From positions 1,984,001 to 2,048,000 of the forward strand of contig JAWKPL010000001.1 in assembly GCA_041390685.1 (NCBI GenBank): DNA of 64,000 nucleotides, given 5' to 3'. Source of the stretch: JAIBBD01 sp041390685 (GTDB lineage: Bacteria; Chloroflexota; Dehalococcoidia; UBA2979). Within the stretch, counting starts at the first letter, position 1, and each line of letters starts with the position of its first letter. The notes under the pieces are model-generated. The model was not told the origin of the DNA and did no database searches. It was given only the letters and a program-made list of their open reading frames with translations. Shown in pieces: positions 42,282 through 50,969 of the stretch. The position numbers and the translations under genes were made by a program.

Positions 42282-43253
42282 CTACTCGCGCGCTCCCAGG
42301 GTGACGGACAGCTCATGCGCCGCGCCGCCTCGGATCAACTGTAGGCGCACTGCCTCGCCGACGCGCTCGGGCGTCAGCGCGCGCTGCAGGTCGTCGGCGT
42401 CGCGGACCGGCGCGTCCTCGATCCCCACGAGGATGTCGCCCACCAGCAGCCCACCTTGTGCCGCGGGCGTCCCGCCCTCGACTCCCACGATGAGCAGGCC
42501 TTCGGCCTGCCCTGCCGCCGATGCGGCCGGCTCCGCGAGCGTGACCGGCTGGCTGGCGACCCCGAGGTAGGCGCGGCGCACGCGGCCGTGCGTCTTCAGC
42601 AGCTCGACCGTGCGCGTCACGGATGCCGCGTCGACGGTGAAGCCCTGCCCGAAGGCCCCGCGCGCGAAGCGGAACATCCGCGGCCCGCCGATGAGCGAGA
42701 CGTTGATCCCCAGTACCCGTCCCTCGACATCCACCAGCGGGCCGCCGGAGAACCCGGGGAAGAACGTGACGTCCGCGCGCAGGTACCCCTCCAGGCGCGC
42801 GGGCGCCGGCTGACGCGTTCGCCCTCGCCGCCCGCGGCGTTCTCCTCCGGGCCCGGCGATGGCGCTGATGATCCCCAGCGATGCCTGGGGCCCCGCGGCG
42901 CTCGGCCGTGCAACGGCGAGGGCGAGATGACCGACCTTCGCCGACCCCGCGGGCGTCAGCACCGCAGGCGGGACGCCGCCCGCGATCCGCAGCAGTGCGA
43001 GGTCCGAGGACGGATCGCGTCCGACGAGCTGCGCCGTGACCTCGCTGCCATCGGGGAGGCGGACGGTGATGTCGTCCTCGAACTCGATCGCATGGTCCGC
43101 TGTCACCACGAGGCCGTCGTCCGACCACACGACTCCGCTCGCCGGGACGTGGCGTCGCGCCGCTACGAGCACGGTCGAGGCGGCGGCGCGCTCCACCGCC
43201 GATGCGAGGCCATTGGAGAGGGCGCCGAGTTCGTTGCTCTGATGATCTGTCAT
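42282..43253 (-). CDS. HtrA/DegP-type serine protease with PDZ domain
   Basis: 323 residues. The catalytic triad is readable: His54 in VVTADHAI, Asp84 in SSDLALLRI and Ser169 in PGFSGGPLVD. A PDZ domain occupies about 225-320 (YLGVASQPVTL, VEGGTPAAQGGLLVGDILVGI). A short Arg/Gly-rich insert lies at about 137-148. There is no signal peptide or membrane anchor, so it is predicted to be cytoplasmic, unlike most HtrA proteins. ATG 43253 follows CAGGAGCATCAC. It precedes the LuxR-type gene in the same direction. Confidence 0.88.
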   Translation of the reverse strand: MTDHQSNELGALSNGLASAVERAAASTVLVAARRHVPASGVVWSDDGLVVTADHAIEFEDDITVRLPDGSEVTAQLVGRDPSSDLALLRIAGGVPPAVLTPAGSAKVGHLALAVARPSAAGPQASLGIISAIAGPGGERRGRRGRTRQPAPARLEGYLRADVTFFPGFSGGPLVDVEGRVLGINVSLIGGPRMFRFARGAFGQGFTVDAASVTRTVELLKTHGRVRRAYLGVASQPVTLAEPAASAAGQAEGLLIVGVEGGTPAAQGGLLVGDILVGIEDAPVRDADDLQRALTPERVGEAVRLQLIRGGAAHELSVTLGARE

Positions 43254-43386
43254 GTGATGCTCCTGATCCGCGCATCCTGCGCTGCAACCAGCATCGAGGG
43301 CCGTCGCGGGCCCCGGATCACCCGTTCGGGCAGGGCCGCGACTGGCGCTTCGGGCGGGTGGGCGTCCTCAATGCGGACGGCGCAGG

Positions 43387-43392
43387 TACGAT
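43387..43392 (+). promoter_or_regulatory. Putative -10 box of the rhomboid gene
   Basis: TACGAT about 37 bases before the GTG at 43430, identical to the box proposed for the ferredoxin gene. No convincing -35 is seen. Confidence 0.3.
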
Positions 43393-43429
43393 GAGCATGC
43401 ACGCTCTCTCGCGGTGATCGGACGTCGTC

Positions 43430-44164
43430 GTGTTCCCCATCCGGGACCTGAACCCCACGCGCGTATTTCCACTCATCACGCTGCTGCTGATCGCCGCGAA
43501 CGGGCTGGTCTACTTCTTCTGGCAGCCGCATAGCGGCCCGCAGGGGGTGTCGTTTCTCTACGAGCATGCCGCCATCGCTTGCGAGGTGACGACGGGAAAG
43601 CCGCTCACGGTCCCCGAGTTCCAGCTCGAAACGTGCCGGCAAGACGCCGTCGGGCCGGCCATCTTCCCTGAGAAATCGGTCGAGTTATCGCTGTTCGTCT
43701 CGATGTTCCTGCATGGCAGCGTGTTCCACCTGCTGACGAACATGTGGTTCCTCTGGCTGTTCGGGAACAACATCGAGGAAGCCTATGGAGCGGTCGCGTT
43801 CCTCGCGGTCTACTTGTTTGCCGGTCTCATCGCGGCGATCGGGTTCATCGCGCTCAACCCGGAGGGCGTGACGCCGCTGATCGGGGCCTCCGGCGCCATC
43901 GCCGGAGTGCTGGGCTCGTATCTCGTCCTGTTCCCGCGGCGGTGGGTGATTTCGCTGGTCGTGATCACGTTGCTGCCGATCCCGGCCGTCGTATTCCTCG
44001 GCCTGTGGTTCCTGACGCAGTTCCTGGTCAATGACCCCGGCGTCGCCTGGGAAGCGCACGTCATCGGCTTCCTCGCGGGCGCCGCGGTGACCTTGCTTTT
44101 CCGCACGCCGCTGCTCGGGCGGATCGAGCGCATCCACCGGCGGCGCCCGCCCGTGTGGTCGTAG
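43430..44164 (+). CDS. Rhomboid family intramembrane serine protease
   Basis: 244 residues with six or seven membrane segments. Catalytic Ser154 lies in IGASGAIAGVLG and the catalytic His210 in WEAHVIGFLAG. FLHGSVFHLLTNMWFLWLFGNNIEE is the conserved segment with the membrane Asn. A 45-residue loop between the first and second segments contains two Cys. Substrates are unknown. It starts with GTG at 43430 and is divergent from the HtrA-like gene. It converges on the M20 peptidase with 10 bases between. Confidence 0.92.
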   Translation: MFPIRDLNPTRVFPLITLLLIAANGLVYFFWQPHSGPQGVSFLYEHAAIACEVTTGKPLTVPEFQLETCRQDAVGPAIFPEKSVELSLFVSMFLHGSVFHLLTNMWFLWLFGNNIEEAYGAVAFLAVYLFAGLIAAIGFIALNPEGVTPLIGASGAIAGVLGSYLVLFPRRWVISLVVITLLPIPAVVFLGLWFLTQFLVNDPGVAWEAHVIGFLAGAAVTLLFRTPLLGRIERIHRRRPPVWS

Positions 44165-44173
44165 GGCGGGCGG

Positions 44174-45511
44174 CTACGCCTGGCCGATGAGGCGCAGCGC
44201 GATTGCCTCGGCCAGACAGCCTCGACGCAACTCCTCGAGGTCCTGGCTCTCGTCGGGCGCGTGCCAGCGACTGTACGGCTCGCCGACGCCGGTGAGGAGC
44301 ACACTCGCCTGTGGAAAGCGCTCGGCGAGCGCCGCCACGAGGGGGATCGTCCCGCCGACGCCGATGTCGATCGCCGGGCGTCCCCACGCAGCCGCGAGGC
44401 CGGCGTGGAACGCCGCGTAGCTGCTTCCCTTCGCGGTCAGCTCAAACGGCTCCGCCCGCGCGCCCGGCGTGAAGCGCAGTTCCGCGCCCCAGGGGACGCG
44501 AGCGCGCAGGTGCGCCTCGAGGGCGGTCATCGCGCGGTCAGGCACATCGCCCGGCGCGAGACGCACGCTGATCTTCGCGCGTGCCACCGGGACCAGCTGG
44601 TTGATCGCCTCCGCCACCGGCGGCGCATCCACGGCGAGCACGGAAATCGCTGGCTGCATCCAGATGCGCGACGTGAGCGCGCCCTCGCCTACGAACTGGA
44701 GACCTCCCGCCACGCCTGCCTGCTCGCGCAGTTCGTCCTCCGTCAGGTCGAGCGGGTCCGCACCTCTCGATACGAGCCCCTCGACCGCGGGCCGGCCTCG
44801 GTCGTCGTGCAGTGTCGCGAGCAGGCGTGTGAGGATCGTCAGCGCGTCGACGAGCGGACCGCCAAACATGCCGCTGTGCACGCCGTGGCTCGCGGTCCGG
44901 ACTTCGACCGTGCAATCGACGAGCCCTCGGAGCGAAGTCGTCAGCGACGGCTGTCCGAGGCGCCAGTTGGCGGAATCGCCGATCACGATCGTGTCCGCCG
45001 CCAGGCCATCGCCGTACTGGGCGAGGAAGTCGGTCATGTGGAGTGACCCGATCTCCTCCTCGCCCTCGATGATCACCTTCACGTTGAGCGGCATCGCGTC
45101 ACGAAGCGCGGTGATTGCCGCGACGTGCACCATCAGCCCGGCCTTGTCGTCGGACGCGCCGCGGCCGTAGAGACGTCCGTTGCGCTCGACGGGCTCGAAC
45201 GGTGGCGATGTCCAGTCGGCGGGGTCGCCCGGCGGTTGGACATCGTGATGCGCGTAGAGGAGCACAGTGGGCGAGCCGGCCGGTCCGGCCACCTCGCCAA
45301 AGACGGCGGGATGCGCTCCGTCGACTTCGAGCAACCGCACGTCTCGCAGTCCCGCGTCCTCGAGGAGGCTCGCGCTCGCCTCGGCGGAGGCGCGGACGGG
45401 GGCGGGGTCGAAGTCAGGGGCGCTGACCGAGGGGATCGCTACGAGCCGCTCGAGGCCCGCACGGATCCGCGGAAACACCTGGTCGATCGTTGACTGCAAG
45501 TCCTCGTGCAT
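44174..45511 (-). CDS. M20 family dipeptidase
   Basis: 445-residue metallopeptidase. The zinc ligands are visible: LLYAHHDVQPPGDPADWTSPPFEP, RGASDDKAGLMVHV with the bridging Asp, IIEGEEEIGSLHM with the catalytic Glu pair, and VIGDSANWRLG. A dimerisation lid lies in about 200-310. Such enzymes cleave dipeptides or acylated amino acids in the cytoplasm. The ATG at 45511 is preferred; an in-frame start five codons upstream exists. A hairpin separates it from the HU gene behind it. Confidence 0.92.
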   Translation of the reverse strand: MHEDLQSTIDQVFPRIRAGLERLVAIPSVSAPDFDPAPVRASAEASASLLEDAGLRDVRLLEVDGAHPAVFGEVAGPAGSPTVLLYAHHDVQPPGDPADWTSPPFEPVERNGRLYGRGASDDKAGLMVHVAAITALRDAMPLNVKVIIEGEEEIGSLHMTDFLAQYGDGLAADTIVIGDSANWRLGQPSLTTSLRGLVDCTVEVRTASHGVHSGMFGGPLVDALTILTRLLATLHDDRGRPAVEGLVSRGADPLDLTEDELREQAGVAGGLQFVGEGALTSRIWMQPAISVLAVDAPPVAEAINQLVPVARAKISVRLAPGDVPDRAMTALEAHLRARVPWGAELRFTPGARAEPFELTAKGSSYAAFHAGLAAAWGRPAIDIGVGGTIPLVAALAERFPQASVLLTGVGEPYSRWHAPDESQDLEELRRGCLAEAIALRLIGQA

Positions 45512-45559
45512 GCGCCACCGCCTCACAGCGCCGCTCGGCGCGCGATTGTCCGGGACGAG

Positions 45560-45595
45560 CCCCGAGGGCAGACCGCTCAGCGGCTTGCCCTCGGG
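45560..45595 (-). terminator. Nested hairpin downstream of the HU gene
   Basis: CCCCGAGGGCA (45560-45570) pairs perfectly with TGCCCTCGGGG (45585-45595), and the loop holds another stem CCGCT/AGCGG (45573-45583) on nearly the same centre. It lies 17 bases after the HU stop on the minus strand. There is no T-run on either side, so it may act as a factor-assisted or structural terminator. Confidence 0.6.
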
Positions 45596-45611
45596 GAGTC
45601 CTCGATCGCGG

Positions 45612-45914
45612 CTACTTGGCGAGCTTGGGCGCGGGCGTCTCGCCGCGCACGACGCGCTTGAAGCCCTCGCTCGCGACGAACCGCGGGACCTTCGTCGCCG
45701 CGACCTTCAGGGCCTCGCCGGTGCGCGGGTTGCGAGCCATCCGCGCCTTGCGGGAGACGCGGCTGAACTTGCCGAGCCCGGGGTACGAGATGTCCTTGCC
45801 CGTCTTCACGGACGCCTGGACGACGTCGCGGAAGCCGTTCAGCACGACCTCCACGTCCTTCGGGGTGGTCCCGGCGTTCTTGGCGACCTGCGCAATCAAC
45901 TCTGCCTTCGTCAC
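45612..45914 (-). CDS. hup: HU family DNA-binding protein
   Basis: 100-residue nucleoid protein. MTKAELIAQVAKNAG, the GLGKFSRVSRKARMARNPRTGE beta-arm with the Pro at its tip (RNPRTG), and VPRFVASEGFKRVV are the HU blocks. Length and basicity fit. The start is GTG at 45914 with AAGGAG upstream. It is monocistronic: a hairpin follows the stop, and about 275 bases precede it before the divergent ftsB gene. Confidence 0.95.
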   Translation of the reverse strand: MTKAELIAQVAKNAGTTPKDVEVVLNGFRDVVQASVKTGKDISYPGLGKFSRVSRKARMARNPRTGEALKVAATKVPRFVASEGFKRVVRGETPAPKLAK

Positions 45915-46127
45915 GTTGCACTCCTTCGTGCGTCCACATGCGCCGTTTCGTCGAGGAGCCCGCCCGGCACCTGCGGCTCCAGGTAATGCTAAAGCGCTGC
46001 GCTGGTTACTGAAAAGTCCCCGCGCCCACTTTTTCGGCGCTTGGTAAGGGTTTCGTCGCCGATCCCGCCTCGAACGCGGCCTGCAGGCTCAGGTTCGGCC
46101 CTCGTGACGGGCGCACCCTGTGGATAT

Positions 46128-46156
46128 TTGCCCGCATCCCGGCGCTCTGGTACGGT
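46128..46156 (+). promoter_or_regulatory. Putative promoter of ftsB-like gene
   Basis: TTGCCC (46128-46133) and TACGGT (46151-46156) are separated by 17 bases and lie 32 bases before the ATG at 46189. The region between here and the HU start (45915-46127) shows no other gene. Confidence 0.35.
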
Positions 46157-46188
46157 CACGTCGGCGGGGACATAAGGAAACATCGACG

Positions 46189-46548
46189 ATGCGTCTCCCC
46201 GCGCTTCGCGTCCCCGCGTTCGGCCCCGTCCACATGGTGCTGGCGGTGGCCGCCCTCCTCCTTGGTCTCTTCGTATACGCCGCGGCGCAGACGGCCACTC
46301 AGACCTACCGTCTACACGACGAACGCCGTGAGCTATCGCAGCAGGTCGAGGCGCTGCGCGGTCAGAAGGCCGAGCTCGAAGGCCTCCGTGAGTACCTCGC
46401 CTCCGATGAGTACGTGGAGGCCGTCGCGCGCACGCAGTTCGGGCTCGTGCGGCCCGGGGAGACGGCCGTCGTGGTCGACTCCCCGGCCGAGCCCACGCCG
46501 ACCCGCACGGCCGGCGAGCGCTGGTGGGAGTCGCTCTTCTCAAGGTAG
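46189..46548 (+). CDS. ftsB: FtsB/DivIC-like septum formation initiator
   Basis: 119 residues. One membrane segment (about 11-34, VHMVLAVAALLLGLFVYAA) is followed by a coiled coil (about 40-75, LHDERRELSQQVEALRGQKAEL) and the family block EYVEAVARTQFGLVRPGE. The C-terminal tail is disordered. FtsB acts in the periplasm with FtsL and FtsQ to activate septal peptidoglycan synthesis. It precedes tilS by 36 bases, the order seen in many bacteria. Confidence 0.9.
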   Translation: MRLPALRVPAFGPVHMVLAVAALLLGLFVYAAAQTATQTYRLHDERRELSQQVEALRGQKAELEGLREYLASDEYVEAVARTQFGLVRPGETAVVVDSPAEPTPTRTAGERWWESLFSR

Positions 46549-46572
46549 CGGCGTCGCCCGTCCGCCTCGCGG

Positions 46573-46578
46573 TACGCT
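46573..46578 (+). promoter_or_regulatory. Putative leaderless -10 box of tilS
   Basis: TACGCT followed by GGCGCC and then the ATG of tilS at 46585, a six-base spacing. Confidence 0.45.
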
Positions 46579-46584
46579 GGCGCC

Positions 46585-47607
46585 ATGACTGACCGTCTTC
46601 CTCGCACCCGCCTGACCGCGGCGTTCGAGCGTCGCGTCGCCGCGGTCGTGGGCGCGGCGGGTGGCGCGGACATGCCGGTGGTGGTCGCCTGTTCCGGGGG
46701 CCCCGACTCGACCGCCGCCCTCGTGGCCACGACGCGGGCAGACACGGCCCGCCGGGTCGTCGCCGCCTACTTCGACCATGGCATGCGCCCGCACGCGGAG
46801 ATCGAGGCCGACCGGCTGTTCGTCGAGGGTCTCGCAGCATCCGTCGGCGCGGAGTTCGCCCTCGGCATGGCAGGCGAGTCGCCCCCCACGTCCGAGGCGG
46901 GGGCTCGCGACGCGCGCTACCGCTGGCTCGCCGCCGTCTGCCTCGAGGTGAGCGCGACGCACGGTGTCACCGGCCACACGCTGGACGACCAGGCGGAGAC
47001 GGTGCTGCTGCGCCTCACCCGAGGCGCTGGACTGCCGGGCGTCGCAGGGATGGAGGCCGAGGCGAAGTGGCCCGTGCCGGGTACGCCGGCGCTGCGGCTA
47101 CTCCGGCCCTTGCTCGCGGTTCGGCGTCCCGAGGTCGTCGCGTACCTCGAGGCCCTCGGCATCGCGCCCCGGTTCGACGCCACGAATGAGCTGGTGACGT
47201 TCCATCGCAACCGTGTGCGGCATCGAGTGCTGCCGGAGCTGCGCGCCATCAACCCACGCGTCGATCAGGCGCTCGTGCGCTTCGCGGCGTTGGCGCGCCG
47301 CGATGACGCTGCGCTCGAGGAGTGGGTCCGACGGGAGTTCGCGTCCGTCGTCACGCTGGAGGGCGGGACCGCGCGGCTCGCCCGCCGCGAGCTACGCGCG
47401 TTGCCGGATGCCGTCGCCTCGCGTCTGCTGCGTCGCGCGGCGGCCAGCGTCGGGCTGCGGCCTGACAGCGACCAGGTCGAGGCGATGCTGCGGCTGGTCC
47501 GGAGGCGCGGCGCCCGGCTCTCGCTTGCCGGCGGGTCGTTCGAGGTGGAGTCGGAGTCGGCGGTGCTGCGCCGCCTCGCCGGCATCTCCGCTGGCGACTC
47601 CGCTTAG
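46585..47607 (+). CDS. tilS: tRNA(Ile)-lysidine synthase
   Basis: 340-residue PP-loop ATPase that converts the wobble C of tRNA-Ile(CAU) to lysidine. The PP-loop VVACSGGPDSTAALV, YFDHGMRPHAEIEADR, VTGHTLDDQAETVLLRLTRGAG and FHRNRVRHRVLPELRAINP are present. The C-terminal domain is short compared with E. coli TilS, which is usual for many lineages. The ATG at 46585 follows a TACGCT box by six bases. The stop shares TTAG with the convergent DUF402 gene. Confidence 0.95.
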   Translation: MTDRLPRTRLTAAFERRVAAVVGAAGGADMPVVVACSGGPDSTAALVATTRADTARRVVAAYFDHGMRPHAEIEADRLFVEGLAASVGAEFALGMAGESPPTSEAGARDARYRWLAAVCLEVSATHGVTGHTLDDQAETVLLRLTRGAGLPGVAGMEAEAKWPVPGTPALRLLRPLLAVRRPEVVAYLEALGIAPRFDATNELVTFHRNRVRHRVLPELRAINPRVDQALVRFAALARRDDAALEEWVRREFASVVTLEGGTARLARRELRALPDAVASRLLRRAAASVGLRPDSDQVEAMLRLVRRRGARLSLAGGSFEVESESAVLRRLAGISAGDSA

Positions 47608-48275
47608 CCGGTCGGCTGGTCGATGCCCCGGAGCGGCCGGCCGGTGCTCAACGGCACGTCATAGCCCGCGAGCAGATGCCACTCGGGATGGATCTCGGGG
47701 ATGCGCCATCCCGGTTCGGGTTGCCAGTCCACGAGCGAGCCGTCGAAGGGAAAGCGGCGCGCCTCGACGTCCGCGACCGCCTGGCGTCCGTGGTCGTAGA
47801 TGTCGTCGAACTCCTCGCGCGTGTAGACGCCTGCGGCGATCCACTGCTCCACGAGGTGCTCGTCCTTCCACCGCCACTGCAGGTCCGGCGACACGACGAC
47901 ATCGAGCACGTCGTCCGTGGTATCCACGCCGATCGCCGTCCGGGCGTAGGGCGCCTCGAGGTTCACGTACCAGCCGAGGAACCGCCGTTCCGGTGGTGGC
48001 GCCCAGAACTGCCACACCGAGTACCCGCGCTCCGGCTGCAGCAGCCTCAGCACGGGCAGCCGCCACTCCTCAGGTGCGATGGCGCGGGTCCGGTCCGCGA
48101 GGTCGACGCGGTGCATCGAAGCGCCGACCGGCATCCACAGCGCCAGCAGGTCGTCGCGGTCCTCGGCCACCGTATACGGATACCCGACCAGCAGGCCGGC
48201 GCGGCCGGGCACGGCGAGGTCCGAGTGCCCCACGTAGCGGAGCGTGACCTCGTCGCCAGGCTTCCAGCGCTCCAC
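47604..48275 (-). CDS. DUF402 domain protein
   Basis: 223 residues of the DUF402 family, which includes nucleoside di- and triphosphatases and a tRNA-modifying RNA-binding type. FLGWYVNLEAPYART, TTDDVLDVVVSPDLQWRWKDEHLVEQ and the acidic EEFDDIYDHG are the conserved carboxylate-rich positions. The N-terminal half is less conserved (GDEVTLRYVGHSDLAVPGRA). ATG 48275 starts after the YdcZ-like stop by nine bases, so both are probably one transcript. Its stop shares four bases with tilS. Confidence 0.85.
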   Translation of the reverse strand: MERWKPGDEVTLRYVGHSDLAVPGRAGLLVGYPYTVAEDRDDLLALWMPVGASMHRVDLADRTRAIAPEEWRLPVLRLLQPERGYSVWQFWAPPPERRFLGWYVNLEAPYARTAIGVDTTDDVLDVVVSPDLQWRWKDEHLVEQWIAAGVYTREEFDDIYDHGRQAVADVEARRFPFDGSLVDWQPEPGWRIPEIHPEWHLLAGYDVPLSTGRPLRGIDQPTG

Positions 48276-48284
48276 CCGCGGCTC

Positions 48285-48806
48285 CTACCGACCGGTCCCA
48301 CGCACGAGGACGACCCCGAGGAGCAGCGCGGCGACCCCGGCGGCCCTCGTGACGTTGAGCGTATGCACGGGGTTCCCAAAGGCGCCGATCTGGTCCAGCA
48401 CGAGCGCGCCGACGAGCTGCCCGGCGATCGTGGCGCTCAGGAACAGCGCGATCCCGAGCTTCGGCGTCAACGCTGCGGCGCCCACGATGAAGGCCAGGCC
48501 GAAGAACCCGACGATGAGGTAGTAGGGCTCGAGGCCGCGCACGGTGAACACGAGCGCCACCGCCGCCAGCACCGCGACACCCAGTTGCACTGCCGCGCGG
48601 TCCAGTGGCGAAGGCAACGCGGGCGCATCGCCGCGGAGGTCGCGGATGGCGAGGATCACTGCCACCCCGACGACCGTCGCGAGGATGGACTGCCATCCGG
48701 CCTCCGTGGGGCCGCGTTGCCTCCCAATGGCGCCGAGCATTGCCGTCTGCACGGCAGCGCCGCCGCCGATGACCAGCGCGAGCGCGAGGGGAAACGCCTG
48801 TGTCAT
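48285..48806 (-). CDS. YdcZ/DUF606-like membrane protein
   Basis: 173 residues with five predicted membrane segments. LALALVIGGGAAVQTAMLGAIG, GVAVLAAVALVFTVRGLEPYYL and PKLGIALFLSATIAGQLVGALVLDQIGAFG match the DMT-type DUF606 family of unknown transport role. The ATG at 48806 begins just before the first segment; the frame is open upstream without hydrophobic signals. It precedes the DUF402 gene and is divergent from the histone-deacetylase-like gene. Confidence 0.88.
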   Translation of the reverse strand: MTQAFPLALALVIGGGAAVQTAMLGAIGRQRGPTEAGWQSILATVVGVAVILAIRDLRGDAPALPSPLDRAAVQLGVAVLAAVALVFTVRGLEPYYLIVGFFGLAFIVGAAALTPKLGIALFLSATIAGQLVGALVLDQIGAFGNPVHTLNVTRAAGVAALLLGVVLVRGTGR

Positions 48807-48894
48807 CGATGGGGCCTCTTTCGTCTGGCCGCGGCTCGCGCGGCGCGCCCCAGCATAGTTGACGCGTGCCGGTGTGAGGCGGATCGTGCGCGCC

Positions 48895-49941
48895 ATGACG
48901 ACACCGAACGGTCCACGAGTAGGCCTCATCACCGACCCGACTCACGTTGCTCACGAGCGCGTGGGTCATACCGAGCGTCCCGAGCGGCTGCTCGCCATCA
49001 TGGAGCATCTGGACCAGACCGGGCTGCTGGGACGGATGCGGCAGCTCCCGGCCCGCGAGGCCACGGACGAGGAACTGCTCGCCGTCCACGACCAGTCCGT
49101 CCTTGACGTCGTGCTCGATCATTCGAGGCAGCGCGGCGGCGGATGGATTGACCTCGACACGTACGTGCTGCCTCAGTCGCCCGTGATCGCGCGGCGCGCC
49201 GCCGGAGCGGCGGTGGACGCCACGCTCGCCGTCGTGCGCGGCGACCTCTCGAGCGCCTTCGTGGCGACGCGGCCGCCCGGGCACCACGCCACGCACAGCG
49301 CCTCTATGGGGTTCTGTCTGTTCAACGGCATCGCGGTCGCCGCTGCGGCGGCGCTCCGGTCCGGAGTCGAGCGGCTCGCGATCGTCGACTGGGATGTGCA
49401 CCACGGCAACGGTACGCAGGCCATCTTCAACGCGGACCCGCGCGTCCTGTACATCAGTACGCACGCCTCGCCCTTCTATCCGGGCACCGGCGACATCGGC
49501 GAGATCGGCACGGGCGACGCCCGAGGGACAAAGGTGAACATCCCGCTCCCGCACGGTACCGGCGACCGGGGCTTCACCGACGCGTACGAGCGGGTGGCCG
49601 TGCCGATGATGGAGCGCTTCGAGCCGCAACTCGTGCTGGTCTCCAGCGGGTGGGACTCACATTACCGCGATCCCCTCGGGACGCTGAACGTCTCTACGGC
49701 CGCGTACAGCCGGGCCGCACGGGCCGTCATCGAAGCTGCTGGACGGCTGTGCGACGGGCGCATCATCGCGGTCCTGGAGGGTGGCTACGACACGCATGCG
49801 CTCGCGTGGAGCGCGGCGGGGTTGGTGGAGCTGCTGCTCGGCGAGGAGCCGACGCCGGACCCGGACCCCAACCCCGCTCCCGCCGGACCGGACGTGACGC
49901 CGCTCATTGAGGCCGTGCGAGGCGCGTTCGGGCTGCGGTAG
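48895..49941 (+). CDS. Histone deacetylase superfamily protein
   Basis: 348 residues of the class II-like arginase/deacetylase fold. HERVGHTERPERLLAI begins the domain. RPPGHHATHSASMGFCLFN holds the catalytic His pair, IVDWDVHHGNGTQAIF the zinc Asp and His, and SSGWDSHYRDPLG the second zinc Asp; LEGGYDTHAL follows. In bacteria such enzymes deacetylate polyamines, acetoin-type substrates or lysine side chains; the substrate here is unknown. The C-terminus ends in an Asp/Pro repeat and a short helix. ATG 48895 is chosen over an upstream frame without similarity. Confidence 0.93.
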   Translation: MTTPNGPRVGLITDPTHVAHERVGHTERPERLLAIMEHLDQTGLLGRMRQLPAREATDEELLAVHDQSVLDVVLDHSRQRGGGWIDLDTYVLPQSPVIARRAAGAAVDATLAVVRGDLSSAFVATRPPGHHATHSASMGFCLFNGIAVAAAAALRSGVERLAIVDWDVHHGNGTQAIFNADPRVLYISTHASPFYPGTGDIGEIGTGDARGTKVNIPLPHGTGDRGFTDAYERVAVPMMERFEPQLVLVSSGWDSHYRDPLGTLNVSTAAYSRAARAVIEAAGRLCDGRIIAVLEGGYDTHALAWSAAGLVELLLGEEPTPDPDPNPAPAGPDVTPLIEAVRGAFGLR

Positions 49942-49975
49942 CGGCGGGCGGGGCCCCGGGGCGGCGCGGCCAGCG

Positions 49976-50659
49976 CTAGTAGCACCCCCAGGCGCCCCAG
50001 CCCTGCCGCAGATACACCTCGTACGCTTGCGCGAGCTGCGCGACCGGGTCGGCGGGGACGGCCCCGTGGAGCCACGGCGCCACCTGCATCAGGCCTACGT
50101 ACCCCGCAGGGCTGACGGCCGCCGGGTTGCCGCTGGACTCGCACAGGATGATGCGCTCGACGGTGGGCCATGTCTCACGGGGCCACGGGCTCTGCGCGAG
50201 GATCTCCTCGATCGCGGGAATCGAGACGCTCGTGCGGGCCGGTGCCGTGACGACCGGTTCCGGTGGAGGCGCCGCCGTGGCGGCGGCGGTTGCCTGCTGC
50301 AGCGCGGAGGAGATGACCGCCTGGCCGAACGCCTCCTCGGTGGGGGCGGCGTCTGCTGCGGCGGGCGCGTTCACGTTGCTCTCGAGGGTCGGCGGAGCGA
50401 CCGCGACCACCCCCGGGGGTTCCGCGGTGGGCGCGGTCTCCCCCTGGTCCGCGGACGCCTCTGCGGGGACCACGAAGACATTGCGCATCGCGTCGATCGA
50501 CGTCGAGGCCGCCAGCGAGGCGCCGGCCTCGTTCGTGGCCGCGCCCGATGAACCGATCGGGAAGAAGGCCACAGCGCCCGCGACAAGGAGTGATATCCCG
50601 GCAACGCCGAGGCTGTGGCGCACGCCGCGCGCCAGCACTGTTGTCAGTACACCCGCCAC
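49976..50659 (-). CDS. Secreted lytic-transglycosylase-like protein
   Basis: 227 residues. An N-terminal signal-like segment (about 10-35, VRHSLGVAGISLLVAGAVAFF) is followed by a long Ala/Pro/Glu-rich region (about 40-145) and a C-terminal lysozyme-like domain. VERIILCESSGNPAAVSPAGYVGLMQVA contains the catalytic Glu174 and the GLMQ motif, and AYEVYLRQGWGAWGC completes the fold, resembling actinobacterial transglycosylase-like and Rpf-type enzymes. It likely cleaves peptidoglycan outside the membrane. The start is GTG at 50659. No c-di-AMP riboswitch was recognised upstream. Confidence 0.85.
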   Translation of the reverse strand: MAGVLTTVLARGVRHSLGVAGISLLVAGAVAFFPIGSSGAATNEAGASLAASTSIDAMRNVFVVPAEASADQGETAPTAEPPGVVAVAPPTLESNVNAPAAADAAPTEEAFGQAVISSALQQATAAATAAPPPEPVVTAPARTSVSIPAIEEILAQSPWPRETWPTVERIILCESSGNPAAVSPAGYVGLMQVAPWLHGAVPADPVAQLAQAYEVYLRQGWGAWGCY

Positions 50660-50969
50660 GAGGCGGTACTATGGCGGGCCTCCGACGCCGTGGGGAACCC
50701 CTGAACTTCAGCAAATTTCGGCGTGCGCGGCCCGCTCCCGACGTTATGTGGACACGCGGGCAGGTAGCGACCGCTCCCTCGCCGCCATGCTCAGGGTGAG
50801 CCCGTCGCATCCGCCCATACGCGCGAGAAGCCCAACGTGGCGCGGGAATGTACTCGCGAAATGCCGCCTGTACGCGTCCGCACGGTCGTTTAGAAACAAA
50901 AGACTTCGTTTACTGGGGAGACAAGGCTAGTATGACGAACGTAGTGGAAAACCTGGCTAAATCTGCTGA
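50660..50969. other. Intergenic region with AT-rich island
   Basis: 310 bp upstream of the transglycosylase-like gene. Most is GC-rich, but 50886-50969 is distinctly AT-rich. It contains CTGAAGTTCAG, an 11-base palindrome (50701-50711), and promoter-like sequence for the plus strand near 50886-50915. No tRNA or known riboswitch was recognised. Confidence 0.6.

Noticed and set aside
50660..50969. c-di-AMP (ydaO-type) riboswitch before the transglycosylase-like gene
   Set aside because: Such elements precede Rpf-type genes in Actinobacteria, but the conserved sequence blocks were not found in either strand of this region.
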